A DNA stretch of 64,000 bases from positions 5,439,001-5,503,000 of the forward strand of contig JALJCS010000020.1 in assembly GCA_023055355.1 (NCBI GenBank), given 5' to 3'. Source of the DNA: Agelaius tricolor. Its lineage: Eukaryota; Chordata; Aves; Passeriformes; Icteridae. The translations under genes and the position numbers were made by a program. Below, in pieces: positions 35,995-47,411 of the stretch. Below the pieces are notes generated by a model. That model made no database searches and had not been told where the DNA came from. It saw nothing but the letters and a program-made list of their open reading frames with translations. How positions within the stretch are numbered: position 1 is the first letter of the stretch; every line of letters starts with the position of its first letter.

Positions 35995-37560
35995 CCCCCT
36001 CTCTGTGGCTTTTACCTCTCTATGTAGATAAAATATTGTCATGCATATGGAAAATGGTTTCTGGCAGAAATACAGAGTTCCTGCTTGGCATGTGTATGTA
36101 GGACAAAAGAAGTTTGATTAGTGTTGTGGTAAGGACTTTATGTTCTTTTGTAACAATCTACTCACATTAGTTCCCTTCCCCCATCCCTCTTTTTAAGTAC
36201 AATATTGTTCTTAGTTATAGGGCAGCCTTTCTCTGTGTGCATGTTTTCTGTCCCTCTTCTCTCCCTCTTGCCCCAGTGAATGCTTCCTCTTGGGGACAGG
36301 ACAATATAATCACCTTGGTAATGAAGGCTGTGGTGTGAGATGGCAAGGGATGCTCTAGAGCTCTGGGCCTGGCTCACATTTTGCATGGACACTACTTCTG
36401 GAAATCCAAACAATGAGACTTAGCTAAATATTGAGAATATCCTTCATGAGGGTCTTATAGGGGCAGTAGCTGTAGGGGAAGAAGAATGGTATTATAGGGG
36501 ATCAAACACATCCAATTTTCACTATGGTGAAAGGTGAACAGGTGAGGTTATTTAGGACAGAACATTGCAAGTAACAGTGGTTTTTACACACGTTTACAAA
36601 TTCTACCATCTCCTTTTTCAAATTTTCTAAGTGATGAAATTAATCTTCAAAGTTAATAATAGAAAAAAGTAATAATTGAAATGTGGCAAGGAGAGCAGAA
36701 TGGTAGTTGACATTGATGTGGAATATTGATGAATAAAGGCAGGAGTAATATGTTTGAGGGTATTTTACAGCCAACATGCAGAAGATAATCTGGGTGTACC
36801 TTTGTATGCAGCTGGAATGCTTCAGTGCAGCATTCCACCCAAAATTAGAAGAATAGGGTGTGGGGGGTATCTGTGATCTGCAGATGTAATTAGTATATCC
36901 TTATACTGCTGTGTAATTGGATCTTCACTTTCTAACCCAAATGATGCCACAGAAATAATTTGTGTTATTTTTAACTCCTCTTTCTCTCCTTCCCTACCCT
37001 TCTCTGTCTAACAAAGTTCCCCACAAACCTGAATGCAAGCAAACCAGCTCTGCTTGTTAGTAGCTCATTGCAAAATACACAAATTAATATCTTCTCTTGT
37101 CAGAGGTCACCTCTTACTACATCAAGGACTGCTGGAAAGCCAGGATCTAGACCAGTTCAGGTGTCAGAAAAATGAACTGCAGTGAGTTTGGATGTCTCAA
37201 ATCAGTACAAAGAACACCTACAAAGAACAGTCACTGCTGCTCTGGAGTCTCACAGTACTGTGAAATTTTGGGCCAGCATCAGATCTGTCAATCTGTTAAA
37301 CTTCGTTGCTAAAATTCAATTGGCAAATAAATAAGTTTTGAGACTTTTCAGAGCTGTGTGCTTTTGTAAAATGAAATACTACCTTCTCTGGTGTGTGCAC
37401 GTGTGTGTGTTGTCTTCTGATTCCCTCCTAAAAGTCTTGGAATTTTCATCCCAGCCAAATTTCCTAAGTGTGCATCTTGTGTGCTTTTGGCAAGGGAATG
37501 CAAAGGGAAGTTTCTTTTAGGCTTCCTTATATGAACAGCTTCTGTCAGCTGGGTTTGGTA

Positions 37561-37629
37561 GCTTGTTTGTTTGGGGTTTAGTGTTTGGTTTGGTTTTGTT
37601 GTTGTTTGTTTGGGTCTTGTTGTTGTTGA
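37561..37629 (+). repeat. G/T-only low-complexity tract
   Basis: About 69 bases almost entirely of G and T on the + strand, with GTTT and GTT units. It looks like a degenerate microsatellite; the complementary strand is A/C-only. Confidence 0.75.
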
Positions 37630-40600
37630 ATAGTTGTATTCATTCTTTCTGGGCCCCAAACACTCCCTAAGGTTGAACAAATCCCATTATGTTGTACAGT
37701 CTTTGTCAGAGTGTCTTCATACTTCCTACTCCATTTTCTGCTAGAAAACTTAGTTGCAAAGTATTGGTAACTCCTTATCAGGCCTTTAACTGAAGCCAAG
37801 GAGATTTTATGGCAGTGACCTAATATTTTCAGTTACTAGTCCCTGCTTGAGTGCTATGGGACAAATGCAGTTTTTCATGAGATGTAAGATTATCCTGCTT
37901 TTCCCAGCCAGTTATGATTATGTCTAAAGTTTTGGTAATTAGTGTGTTTTGGGGGTCTGTCTTGTTTGTTATAGAAACAGAAAATTCTTTTGTTTTATCA
38001 TGTAGCTACTGGCCTTCTTCTGCCAAAGTAATTTATGAAGGTATCATTTTATTCCAAATTTTCTCTCTAATTTCTCCCATCCTTAGTGACATTATGCCTT
38101 CACTTTTTGCCAGCATCTTTCCACCAATTTAAAGGAGGAGGGGGAAGCCACAAGTGTAAATATGGCTTTGTTCTCCTTTGGTCTGTCAATACCATGGTGG
38201 GAGAACTCAGTGTAATCAAAGCACTTAAATTTCTGAGAGAAGAAATCTTCCTTCAAATTGTCTACAGTGTGTACATCCTTTCATGAGAGTTCTGCTTTTT
38301 GAGATGCCTTAAAGGAAGGATACACCAGTTTTCTGTTTGAATGGACCAGGAGCTTCCTTTGCACAGTGTTTGGAATAATTAGTCTCCAGCTGCCTTGTTG
38401 CAATAGATTGCTCAGCTGCAAAGCTTGGGCTGTACAATCCCTGCTTGTGCAGCAAATCTGGTGCAAATGTGCTGAGTTCATGTTTGTAAACATGTGTTAC
38501 TGTGCACATGCTGTGGCTGTCTGTGGTGTCTCTGAGCTGGGACAGTCCTAGCAGGAGGATGCCTGGGAATGTCTTTCAGGCAGTTCTCCTCCTCTCCTGA
38601 GGGATTTGAAGCTGGACCATGGCACAAGTGAATTGAGTTTGCTGATGAACTAGATCAGTGCTGAGATCTGGTTCCCTAGTTAACAAAACCTCCTTTGGCT
38701 GCTCTTCAAAACTTACTGCTCCTTTTCACAGGATCTGCTGGGCTTTGTGTAGCACTGGCCAGTCTGCATTGTAGAATTTGCCCGGCCTTTCCTGCATGGT
38801 GGATGTGTCCACTGAGTATCTCTGGTTTCACATTCAATTACAGCACAGGCTGGATTTCTCATCATCCCTTTTGGCATGCTTCCTGGAGTAAGTGGACTGT
38901 GAGAGGATTTCAGGAATGCCTGATGCTCTTGCTGTAGAGAAAGTTGAGTGGAAGCCACTTGTGGGTTCGGTGCTGACCACTGGCTTGGACAGCATGGTCA
39001 CAACTGATAGCCAAGAAAAGCGCCCTGCTGAAATGCTCAGGTCCTATCATGTTACATTTTGTGGCAGTTTGGTTTTTTGCAGGATGTACTTCTTTAAAAC
39101 AGAAAAAAATATGCCTGAAAGGGAAAAGAAACCATATTCTAACGGAGTTTTCTACTTGTGCTGGGGAATAAACATTCTTCTCTGCATGGCAAAGCTGCAG
39201 AGGGATAGGGAAATGTTTCTGGCTTTCACCTTTTCCAGAAAGGCTGCTGTGTTCCAGCTGCAGCCAGCATAAAAACCCTCATGTTTTACCATGAGGCTGC
39301 AGAAACAATAGCAATGCCTAACTTCTTAAAAGAAACCCTGTTTTTTAGTTCTTGAAAAATTCCTCCCCCTATTTGTACAGTTTTGGATTGCTTATGTGTA
39401 ATGGCACATTCTACTGAAGCCTTTTTCAAACAGCAATGACACAGTGGAGTTAAGGCCTGAGGCTTTTCTTTCTGGTGGAGTCTAAGTAATGCTGGGTTGG
39501 AATATTGCAGTCAAGAACCTTAAATCAGTTTTTGGTAAACAGCTTGGTGTGTCAATACAGAAGAGTATGTGGAGAGAGGTTTCCCAGATCTGTCTTGGAT
39601 TTTGCAGATGAGTGTGGCATTCTTTTCCTGGCATCAGGGGTCTTCCCCCAGTCTCCATGACCTGTGAAAAATAATAGAGCTTGATGTTGCAATTACAGCA
39701 GCCAGCTCTAATTAGATATTTGGAGGCATCCTCTGATTCCTTGGACACCTTATGCCAGGTTTGCATGGGTGACTCCTAACTCATCCTCCTTACAGCTGTT
39801 GGTTGCTTGCTTTGTTACTGCTTTGTGCCAACCCCATTCAATAGCAGACATTTATTGTTTGCAATTCTTCTTGCTGTTAATATACTTGTTTGTCTTGACA
39901 TCTCTTGCCAGTTTGAGCTCCTAATGGTTGCCTAATTCTCTGCATCTCCAAGGAATATTTCTGTATTTGTGAGTGTGCCCCTTGTTCCCTATGTCTATTT
40001 CATCCAGCTTCTGGAGAGTCTAGGACCAAAATACTGGATTGTCTCTGAATCAGACACTCTGCATCCTTAAGTACTTTTTGGTGAATGAAGTTGTTATTTG
40101 TTCAAAATCTGTTTGGTGACTTACTGCATTTTGGATAAAGCATCTACATTCAGTCCAATTTTTGTGTTTAATAAATCTGGTTTGACAGGGGAGATGCTTA
40201 CTACAGAACTCCCAGCAGGGGTGTACTAATGGTTTTTCTGCTTCCTGTAAAACACAATGTTTGGTTGCCTTAATTTCACTTGAGCCTCTATACACTTCAG
40301 ATTTTGGATCCTTCCTTTAGATGAAGCTTCCCTGGGAAAAGGGAATTGGAGGAAGGAAACAAGACCTAGAGCTTGGGAGTGGTGGCAGGACACTGAGGGG
40401 CTGGGTAACCAAAAGTGTCTGAAGTCTGAACTGAGTTATCAGGCTCTGCTTCCATACACCTGGGCTAAGCCAGGAGAGGAATCTCTTCCTTTCAGCTACC
40501 AGAGGCTACACCTGGTTTAGGAGAAAGCTTTCCCTGCTGATAGAGTTCCTATCCAGGTTGACTAGTTTTTTATGTTTTCTTTTGAGCACTGCAAAACCTC

Positions 40601-43600
40601 ATAAATTTTATTTCAAAAGCCTGTCTAGTGAAAGAATGTGAATTCATGTGGACAGAGATGAATCCATGCCAAGTGCATTCCAGGTGGGAAAGCTATATGG
40701 AGTGTCTGTTGTTTCAGGCTGTACAGCAATAAAGAGTTTAAGTCTTCACAAAAAGACTGAATGGTCCTGCTCCTTTTTAGAGGCTTGTGCACTGCAGTGT
40801 TTTGAATTTGCTTTTTACTCTGACATTTTGAAACTACTGATAATTTTCCACCTCACAGAAAATAATTAGTTTTATTGTTGCCATTGTAGGTTGTCCATCA
40901 TCTCTTTCATTTAGTGTGTTTAAAGTCAAAGATGTCTGTGATGGAGAAACACCCTGGATCCTTCCTGGGCGTGATAAATATTTTCCTTTAGCCTTACTTT
41001 TTTGTGTTCTGTGATTCAGTGATTAATTCACTTGTGTTGTGACAGGAAACCATGAGGACATGGCATATACTTGCACTGGATGAGTCCTGTCACCATCAGC
41101 CCCAGTGAATGGGGTTTCATTCCATGTGGGCACCTAATCAGAAGTAACACCAGTGTTTCAGGCTTGAATTCTTAAATTCAAATGCTCTCGTTGCACTTCT
41201 GGTTGATATCTCTGGTTTGGAAAATTACAGTATATTTTATCTGTCATGATCTACAGAGATCACTACAGTGTAAGCTTGTGGTATCCAAGCAGAATCTACC
41301 AACTGCTTGTGGCTTGTAGTGCTGGAGTGCTTTTCTGGACAGAAAGTTTTCTGTCATTGAAGGCCATGTCTTATTGGCCTTGGTGCTGATTCTGGGGTTT
41401 TTCTGAGTCTTTAATACATTTTTGTAAAAGGAAGAGAGGAAGCTCTTTCAGGTTTATACTGATTTCCAGGGACAAAACTGCCGAGTGTGCTTGGTGAGTC
41501 TGATCCAGAGGGTCATTCACACTTGGAAGCTGGTACAGAATAACAATATTCCAGTGGAGAGTGGCAGTGGAAAAAATTTTCTGTTCTTTTGGCCTTCTAC
41601 TTTTTTAGTCCTTTTTCTCTGGACTAAAGTGGGTAGAACTGTTATTTATTCTGTGGTTGGGGAAAAAAAGACCAAAGCTTTTCTATACATGAGACTGTGT
41701 GTAGAAAGATCCTGAGCTGTTCATACAGCATTTTGTAATACTATAATGCCTTATCCTGGCAGACATAAAAAAGGGCAAAAGGGTGAAAGTTCTCTTTTAA
41801 TCATCAGGACTTTTTAGGTGATAGAGTTACAGAGCAAAGTATTCTTCATCTATTGGTTTAATGTTTGTCTGCCCTGTAACACTAACCCACATAAAATTGC
41901 TGCAGCTCTTTATAAAGTTATTTTAGACCCTCAGCAATGTATACAGATTTTGTAACCTTGGATAAAAGCACCTGAGTCGTGGTTTCAGTTTTACCCTTTC
42001 AGGCATGTGCAAAGTGCCCCAGCATATTTCAATGATTTTGAACTAGAAACTTCTTAGATATGGGTTATGGTTTCAAAGCTCAGTTGATATACCCTATGTC
42101 AAGGGAATTACATCAAGGAAATGGTTCTCTGTTTCTTTAGATGCTTGATATTGATTAAAGCTTTGTGTTTGCTTAAAGGATCCCATGGACTCTTTGGGGG
42201 GTTGATTATGTTGGTATATCTGCCCTGGCAGTTTAGGAGAGAGCACTCGGCCTGACTCCATCTCTGTTTTTATGTCTGTGCTGAAGAGTTTATCCATCAG
42301 ATACTGAGTTTATGGAGTGGTTCATCTTCCAGTGATAGTACTTGCCCCAAGCTTTTAGCTCTAAGTTAAATTGTTCATCCATGTGAGGTGGTAGACAGCT
42401 CAGCAGTGTGTGGTAGTAACTCATTTAGGAAAAAAAAGAAAAGGAGAAAGGTTAAATTAAGAGCCTACCTAGTACAGTGTGGCTTGTTGTGTTTTTTTTT
42501 TTCCCTTGGAATGTTTTGGTGATGAATCTTGAAAAATAACAAGTGGTAGGAAAATCCCTGTATTGTGTCAGTTCACTGTCATGTTTCCCATATTTTACAG
42601 TAATCACCCAAGTTATTCAGAAAGTTAGGGCCCCACAAGATAATATAAATAGCACTCCATGTATTGTATCACTTGCAAAATGGAAGTCAGGGTACAAGAC
42701 ATGGGAGAAAAGGAGAAAAGGACAAAACGACAAGCTGGTGATGCAGAAGTGATGGTAGGATTAGGGGCCATTACATGGTGCTACTTTGCATGGATTAGTG
42801 AGGGGTATATATATGTAAATTATTGAGCAGTATAATCTCCTCCTATTATAATCAGCTACCAGAAAGCAGAGTTGTCATAGTGTTGGTATCAGTTCCTGGT
42901 TTTCTTCAGCTAGTTTGATAAAGTTAAGATTTAAGGAAAGACACTAAATTGGATGAAGTACAGACTTTTGTTTTTGCAAAGACCTCTGAATATATGTTAA
43001 AGCCTGGGAAACAGGCAAGGGTCTGTGAAACATCCAAGGAAAAAGAGAACCAGGAGAAGACAGTAGACAGTATAAGAAGTGAGATGTGTGACACTCTAGT
43101 TTATACACAAAGATATTATCCTAAGGAAGGACAGCAAATTTGGAGAAGACAAACGAGGTGTAGGAAGCTCCTTGCCATAATAAAATTAGAGTAACTACTG
43201 TAATTAGAGTAACTACACCAAGTGTTGGACGGAGTAGGAACAGATTAAATATTTGAAATTAAAACAAAGGCATATTGTTGCCCAGAGTAAGAAACACAAA
43301 TGTCTGAAAGGAGACTGAAGTTTCTCACTTCATGATAGCCCTACCCCCCACATCATTTGGGTTCAGAAAACAATAGAGAATGCTTCACAATGGTTAGGAA
43401 GTTTCTTGTGTCTTACTTTGGCTTACATGACAGGCTTGTTTCAAAGGATGACAGCCTGTTAATACTGTGCAATTATTTAAAAAAAAAAAAGGTGATAATG
43501 GCTCTGAAACATGGGGTCTGGATCTTAATGATGTGTAAAGCTTTTATAAGGGACTCTGCCAAGCAGTTCGTATTATTTCTGTCGGTTTGCAAGGAAAGGT

Positions 43601-43844
43601 GGTTTGCAATACCAAGGAGGGCTTTGTAGTTAAGAATTTTATATCTGAGCAAAGGACTTAAAATCACATTTAATTGTTAGCCTTAGATGATTTTTTATAA
43701 GCAAGATGACAGCTTACATAAATTTGCAAAGATTTTGTACTCATGGCATGCTTCAGAAACGTTCTGAATTCTTCATGTATGCAGCCTTACCTTTCAGTTT
43801 TTCTGGTGTATCTTAACTTAAAACAAATATACTTTAACCTATCA

Positions 43845-43879
43845 TTTATTATTATTATTTTTATTTTTTATGTATGTAT
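43845..43879. repeat. (ATT)n-like AT-rich tract just before exon 2
   Basis: Degenerate ATT/TTTA repeats end about 50 bp upstream of the exon 2 acceptor and merge with TATG units. Length change here could affect the spacing of the branch point region, but the polypyrimidine tract itself is separate. Confidence 0.6.
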
Positions 43880-43930
43880 GGTTTTGAATTCTAATGATTG
43901 GCTAAAAGTTTCTTTTTGATTCTGTTTCAG

Positions 43931-44056
43931 ATGCATCCACTTGGACTGTGTAATAGCAATGATGAGGAAGACCTGTATGAATATGGCTGGGTAGGAGTGG
44001 TGAAATTGGAACAGCCAGAGTTGGAGCCTAAGCCATGCCTCACTGTCTTAGGAAAG
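43931..44056 (+). CDS. ZNRF3: ZNRF3 exon 2: middle of the ectodomain
   Basis: This exon codes residues 81-122, 42 codons, beginning [19 protein letters not shown] and ending KPCLTVLGK. The block belongs to the protease-associated-like ectodomain. It includes an acidic loop (DEEDLYEY, 91-98), a hydrophobic strand (GWVGVVKLE, 99-107), and two cysteines, C87 and C116, that probably form the domain disulfide. In known ZNRF3/RNF43-R-spondin structures this part of the ectodomain helps form the R-spondin-binding face; that is family knowledge, not seen here. The acceptor is a good pyrimidine-rich tract ending tttcag at 43930, and the donor is AAG|gtaagg at 44057. The exon starts exactly on a methionine codon, so a transcript skipping exon 1 could start here and would lack a signal peptide. 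Compared with the human protein as I remember it, changes are conservative. Confidence 0.97.
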
Positions 44057-46208
44057 GTAAGGGGATAGTTGGGGACTGCACCTAAATGTTTCTTGGAAGG
44101 ATTAGTTCCTTTTGAGAAAAATCAGCAAGAAATAAACCCAGGGAAAATTCCCCTTACTCCACAGAATATTCCTGTTTTGCTTGTTTTCTCTCCAGGTACT
44201 TCAGGGAAATATGCTGTCCTAACTCAGTTGATAGAGATGGTGATGGGGAGCTGAGCATTCCCTTTTTGAGTTCTGTAGGAACCTAAGAAAAATGAAAGCA
44301 AAAATGGCTTTTTAGCAGAAGCAGTATCGGAGTAGAAAGGGTGAACTGCAACTGTGATTCTTACTTGGTCAAAGCAGTCAAAATGAAAGCATCTTCCTGG
44401 TTTTCCTTAGGCACAATTTTCTAAGAATACATACATCAATTTTCTCTTTTTGGGGAAAGAGAAACTTTCAAACCTAGAAAGATTTATTCACTTTAATATC
44501 AGGATAGATATCTCTAATAACAAGTGAATTTTATTGTACTGGTCAAAAAAATAAAAAATTTCATCTTCCTGGAATCTCACCATGGATTGGGGCCTCTGGA
44601 ATCTTAAATAAAATGCAAAACTTTTCTCTTTGTTTTATGGGGTGAAGTCACTAATATGCCATTACTGCTCCCAGATACGTTAAAAAAAGAAAGGTGACCT
44701 TCTTTTGTTCATGCCTTAGAATTTTTGAGTATTGAGGTTATTATATGTTGGCATTGAAGTCTAGAGGGTTTGAAAGTGTGTGAAAGAGCATAGGCCACAA
44801 GTTCTACCAGTAACTGAGTAGTTGAAAAGTACTGCATAACAGGAATTCATCCTAAAATCCAGCTGCCTAAAAGTGGTAGGATTGTGTTGGTGACTTGAGG
44901 TTAGCAGTGGATCAAGCAGCAAATAAAACTGCAGGTTGATATTTTTTAATGTAAAACTTGATTCTGTAAATTTATAAACAAAACTTCTAAAAACTTCACC
45001 TTTCCAAAGAAATGGGAAGCCATCTAATTGTCTAAAAGTTGCTGCAGGTTTAACTTGGGGTATATGGAGAAACACATGTCTTTAAGAAGTGGCTTCCCTT
45101 TCTATTGGATTTCAGCATAATACAGGTCTTTTTTTCTAACTTGGAAAACTGTTTTTGTTTCACAGAAATTCTAAGTGTTGTTTCTTTGATCTTAGAAAGA
45201 TAATCTGAGAATGAGGTCTTGTAAGGATGGGAATTAAAGATTTAGTCCTGAAAGATGCATACTCCATAAGCGAACTCCAGGAGTAAGTTTAATTTTGAGG
45301 CAAGCCATTTCAGAAAGGAGTCTGGTCAGTCCCATCTGTCAGGCTCTTGAAAATTAAGTGATGAAATAGATGTAAAAAATGGATAAAGAAAGTTGAAGCA
45401 GAGCTACCCTGCACCAAAAAAAAAGATAAAATTCTATACCTGGCCCACTGCTTTGTGCCCAAATCCCACCATGTCCTCTATACTTTCATGTCCCCAAAGC
45501 CACACCCATCTCCAGAATAAGTTCAGCTCAGTATTTGCTGATGTTTGCTTCCTAAAGCTTGGCCTGCTGAGCAGCAGACTCTGGCTTTGCTTCAGGAGCT
45601 CTGTAGCATCTGCTTTGATGAATAATGATGGTGATATGACATAGGGTGTGTCCAGAGAATTAGGGCAGAGAGTTCCAAATGTGTCAGTTTATGTGTAGCA
45701 ATTTCAACAGGTGAAAAAAAAGTCTGGCCAAGGTTCTAGTCAATACTGCACTGCATTTCATTGTTCTGGATTTTCTCTACTTATTCTCCTCTTCCTGAAA
45801 TATTTCTTCCCTATTTCATGCTCTCTGCTGTAGTTTCTCCTCTCCATCTTTTGCTAGCAACCCCTTCTGCTGAGTTCTCACTCTGCTCAAGTTATGTCCT
45901 GATTTAGGACTTGTCAGAATTCTTGGAATATTGAGTGCAGATAGCAGCAGGATCATCAGCCCTGAGCTTCCTTCAGGTCTATCAGTTAAGCCAGCCTGAT
46001 TATCTTAGCAGTGAGAATAAGTTGTGTTGTGATTGTTTGGGTCTCTGAAATGTTCAGTTTCCATGCAGTTTGGTACACAGTTGCTATGTGAGGATTCAGT
46101 GTGGCTTGTAAACTATTTTGCCTGGGTAAATATCAAACCTGCTGCATGTGTATATGTGTCTTCTTCTGGTTATTTTTAGGACTTGGCAGCTGACTTAAAA
46201 GAAAATGT

Positions 46209-46328
46209 GAAAGGGAAAGGAATGGGAGAGGGAGAGGAGAGGAAAGGAGCGTGGGAGGGAGAGGAGGAAAAAGAGAAGGAAAAAAGGAAAGGAGTAGGGG
46301 AAGGAAAAGAAGGGAAAATGGGGGAGGG
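46209..46328 (+). repeat. Polypurine tract (about 120 bp)
   Basis: Almost all bases on the + strand are A or G, with only scattered T or C interruptions. Units of GGGAGAGG and GGAAAAG recur. Such tracts can adopt triplex (H-DNA) structure and are often length-variable. The minus-strand Pro/Ser/Phe-rich open frames over it are artefacts. Confidence 0.85.
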
Positions 46329-46599
46329 CTGATCTTGAACAGGGAAAGGAATTGGAATTTTTTCCATATAGAACAAGAGGAAGAAATCCAGGAGTGCAAA
46401 CCTATAGTTTGTTCCTCATTAAGTTTGATTTAACCTGCCCCCAAGGTGGGGCATCATAGAGGTGATATTGTTGAAAGTTTGGAATATGGTGGAGCAGAAT
46501 GTTGTTTGGTTTTTTTAAGTAAAACTTTGGCCTGTGTTTTTAGAAGTTCTATTCTAGTTGTTTATCCACAAGGAGCTATACAGAATTTAATGTGTCCGT

Positions 46600-46657
46600 T
46601 TTCATATTGATTTTGTAATTTTCATATTGATTTGTGATTCATATTGATTTTGATATT
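46600..46657 (+). repeat. Imperfect tandem TTCATATTGATTTTG repeat
   Basis: Three direct copies of TTCATATTGATTT with variable short spacers, followed by a partial fourth (GATATTG). Confidence 0.8.
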
Positions 46658-46739
46658 GCTCATCCTTCTTAGTCATTGCTTGTCCTTCTTTATATGATGT
46701 AATGGAAATAAAAGTGTTTAAAAAAATGTCTCTGCTGTG

Positions 46740-47090
46740 AAGAGTGCCTGTGGAAGCTGGGCCTTGGTTGAGGCAAGGAGTGTGTGTGGCAGCTGTGTTT
46801 TACCATTACCTTTGATCACAGTGCAGCCCTGTTTGAGGCCATGCTGCATGCAGGCAAAGCAAAGGCCTGGGTTTTACTGATCTTATGAGCTCCTGAATAG
46901 GGCTAGAAGGGGAATGACAGAGGAAGAAGAAAGCTTTTGGAAATGAAAAGGAAACCCCGTGAACCCGAGCAGCATTATTGGCTGGATTTGCCTACCAGGG
47001 AGCCGCTCAGTTTCTGCCAGGCTAATTTTGCTTCAGCCTCTCTCCCCCACACCCCCAACCCCACCTCCCCCTCTCTCCTTCTTTCAGACT
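46740..47090. promoter_or_regulatory. Candidate intronic regulatory block with TCF/LEF site
   Basis: A stretch with more mixed composition than its surroundings. It holds an exact TCF/LEF consensus CCTTTGATC at 46809-46817 and a C-rich pyrimidine tract at 47040-47088. This is a suspicion from motif content only; conservation could not be checked. Confidence 0.2.
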
Positions 47091-47333
47091 TTTTTTGTTT
47101 TTGAGGCATGGCTGTAGTAACTTGGTTCTCAGGCTGGGAACCCACTGAGCTGTTGCCATGGTCACTGGGAAGCTCTTGGTGCCATGTGCTTCAAAGGGAA
47201 CCTTTCCCCTCCTGGAATTCCTGCCTTCCCTCTGCACACAGCACAATGAGGCTCCTTCACTGCTCCAGCAGTGGCACTGTGCTGGAGGAAGGGAGCAGCA
47301 GGGTTGCCTGCAATACTGATTGCCTGCAGCATC

Positions 47334-47411
47334 CTGGCAGGGCTGGGGAGTTGGAACTGGGTGTTCCTTAGGGTCCCTTCCAGCCCAGACCACTCTGGGA
47401 TTCTGTGATCC
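47334..47411 (+). mobile_element. CR1 LINE 3' terminal fragment
   Basis: A short fragment: GGCAGGGCTGGGGAGTTGGAA, then CTGGGTGTTCCTTAGGGTCC, CTTCCAGCCCAGACCACTC and TGGGATTCTGTGATCC, in the order of the CR1 3' end. Only the last 78 bp or so are recognisable. Confidence 0.88.

Larger units (their letters stand above)
8591..43930 (+). other. ZNRF3: ZNRF3 intron 1 (35.3 kb)
   Basis: Runs from gtgagc at 8591 to tttcag at 43930. The first 600 bp continue the promoter CpG island; the rest is AT-rich. I recognise two CR1 remnants (18968-19178, 24811-25008), several microsatellites and homopolymer runs, a short 19-bp tandem repeat, and a few TCF/LEF consensus sites. No additional exon, tRNA or gene in either strand could be supported; open frames up to about 150 codons occur but look random. 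Confidence 0.9.
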
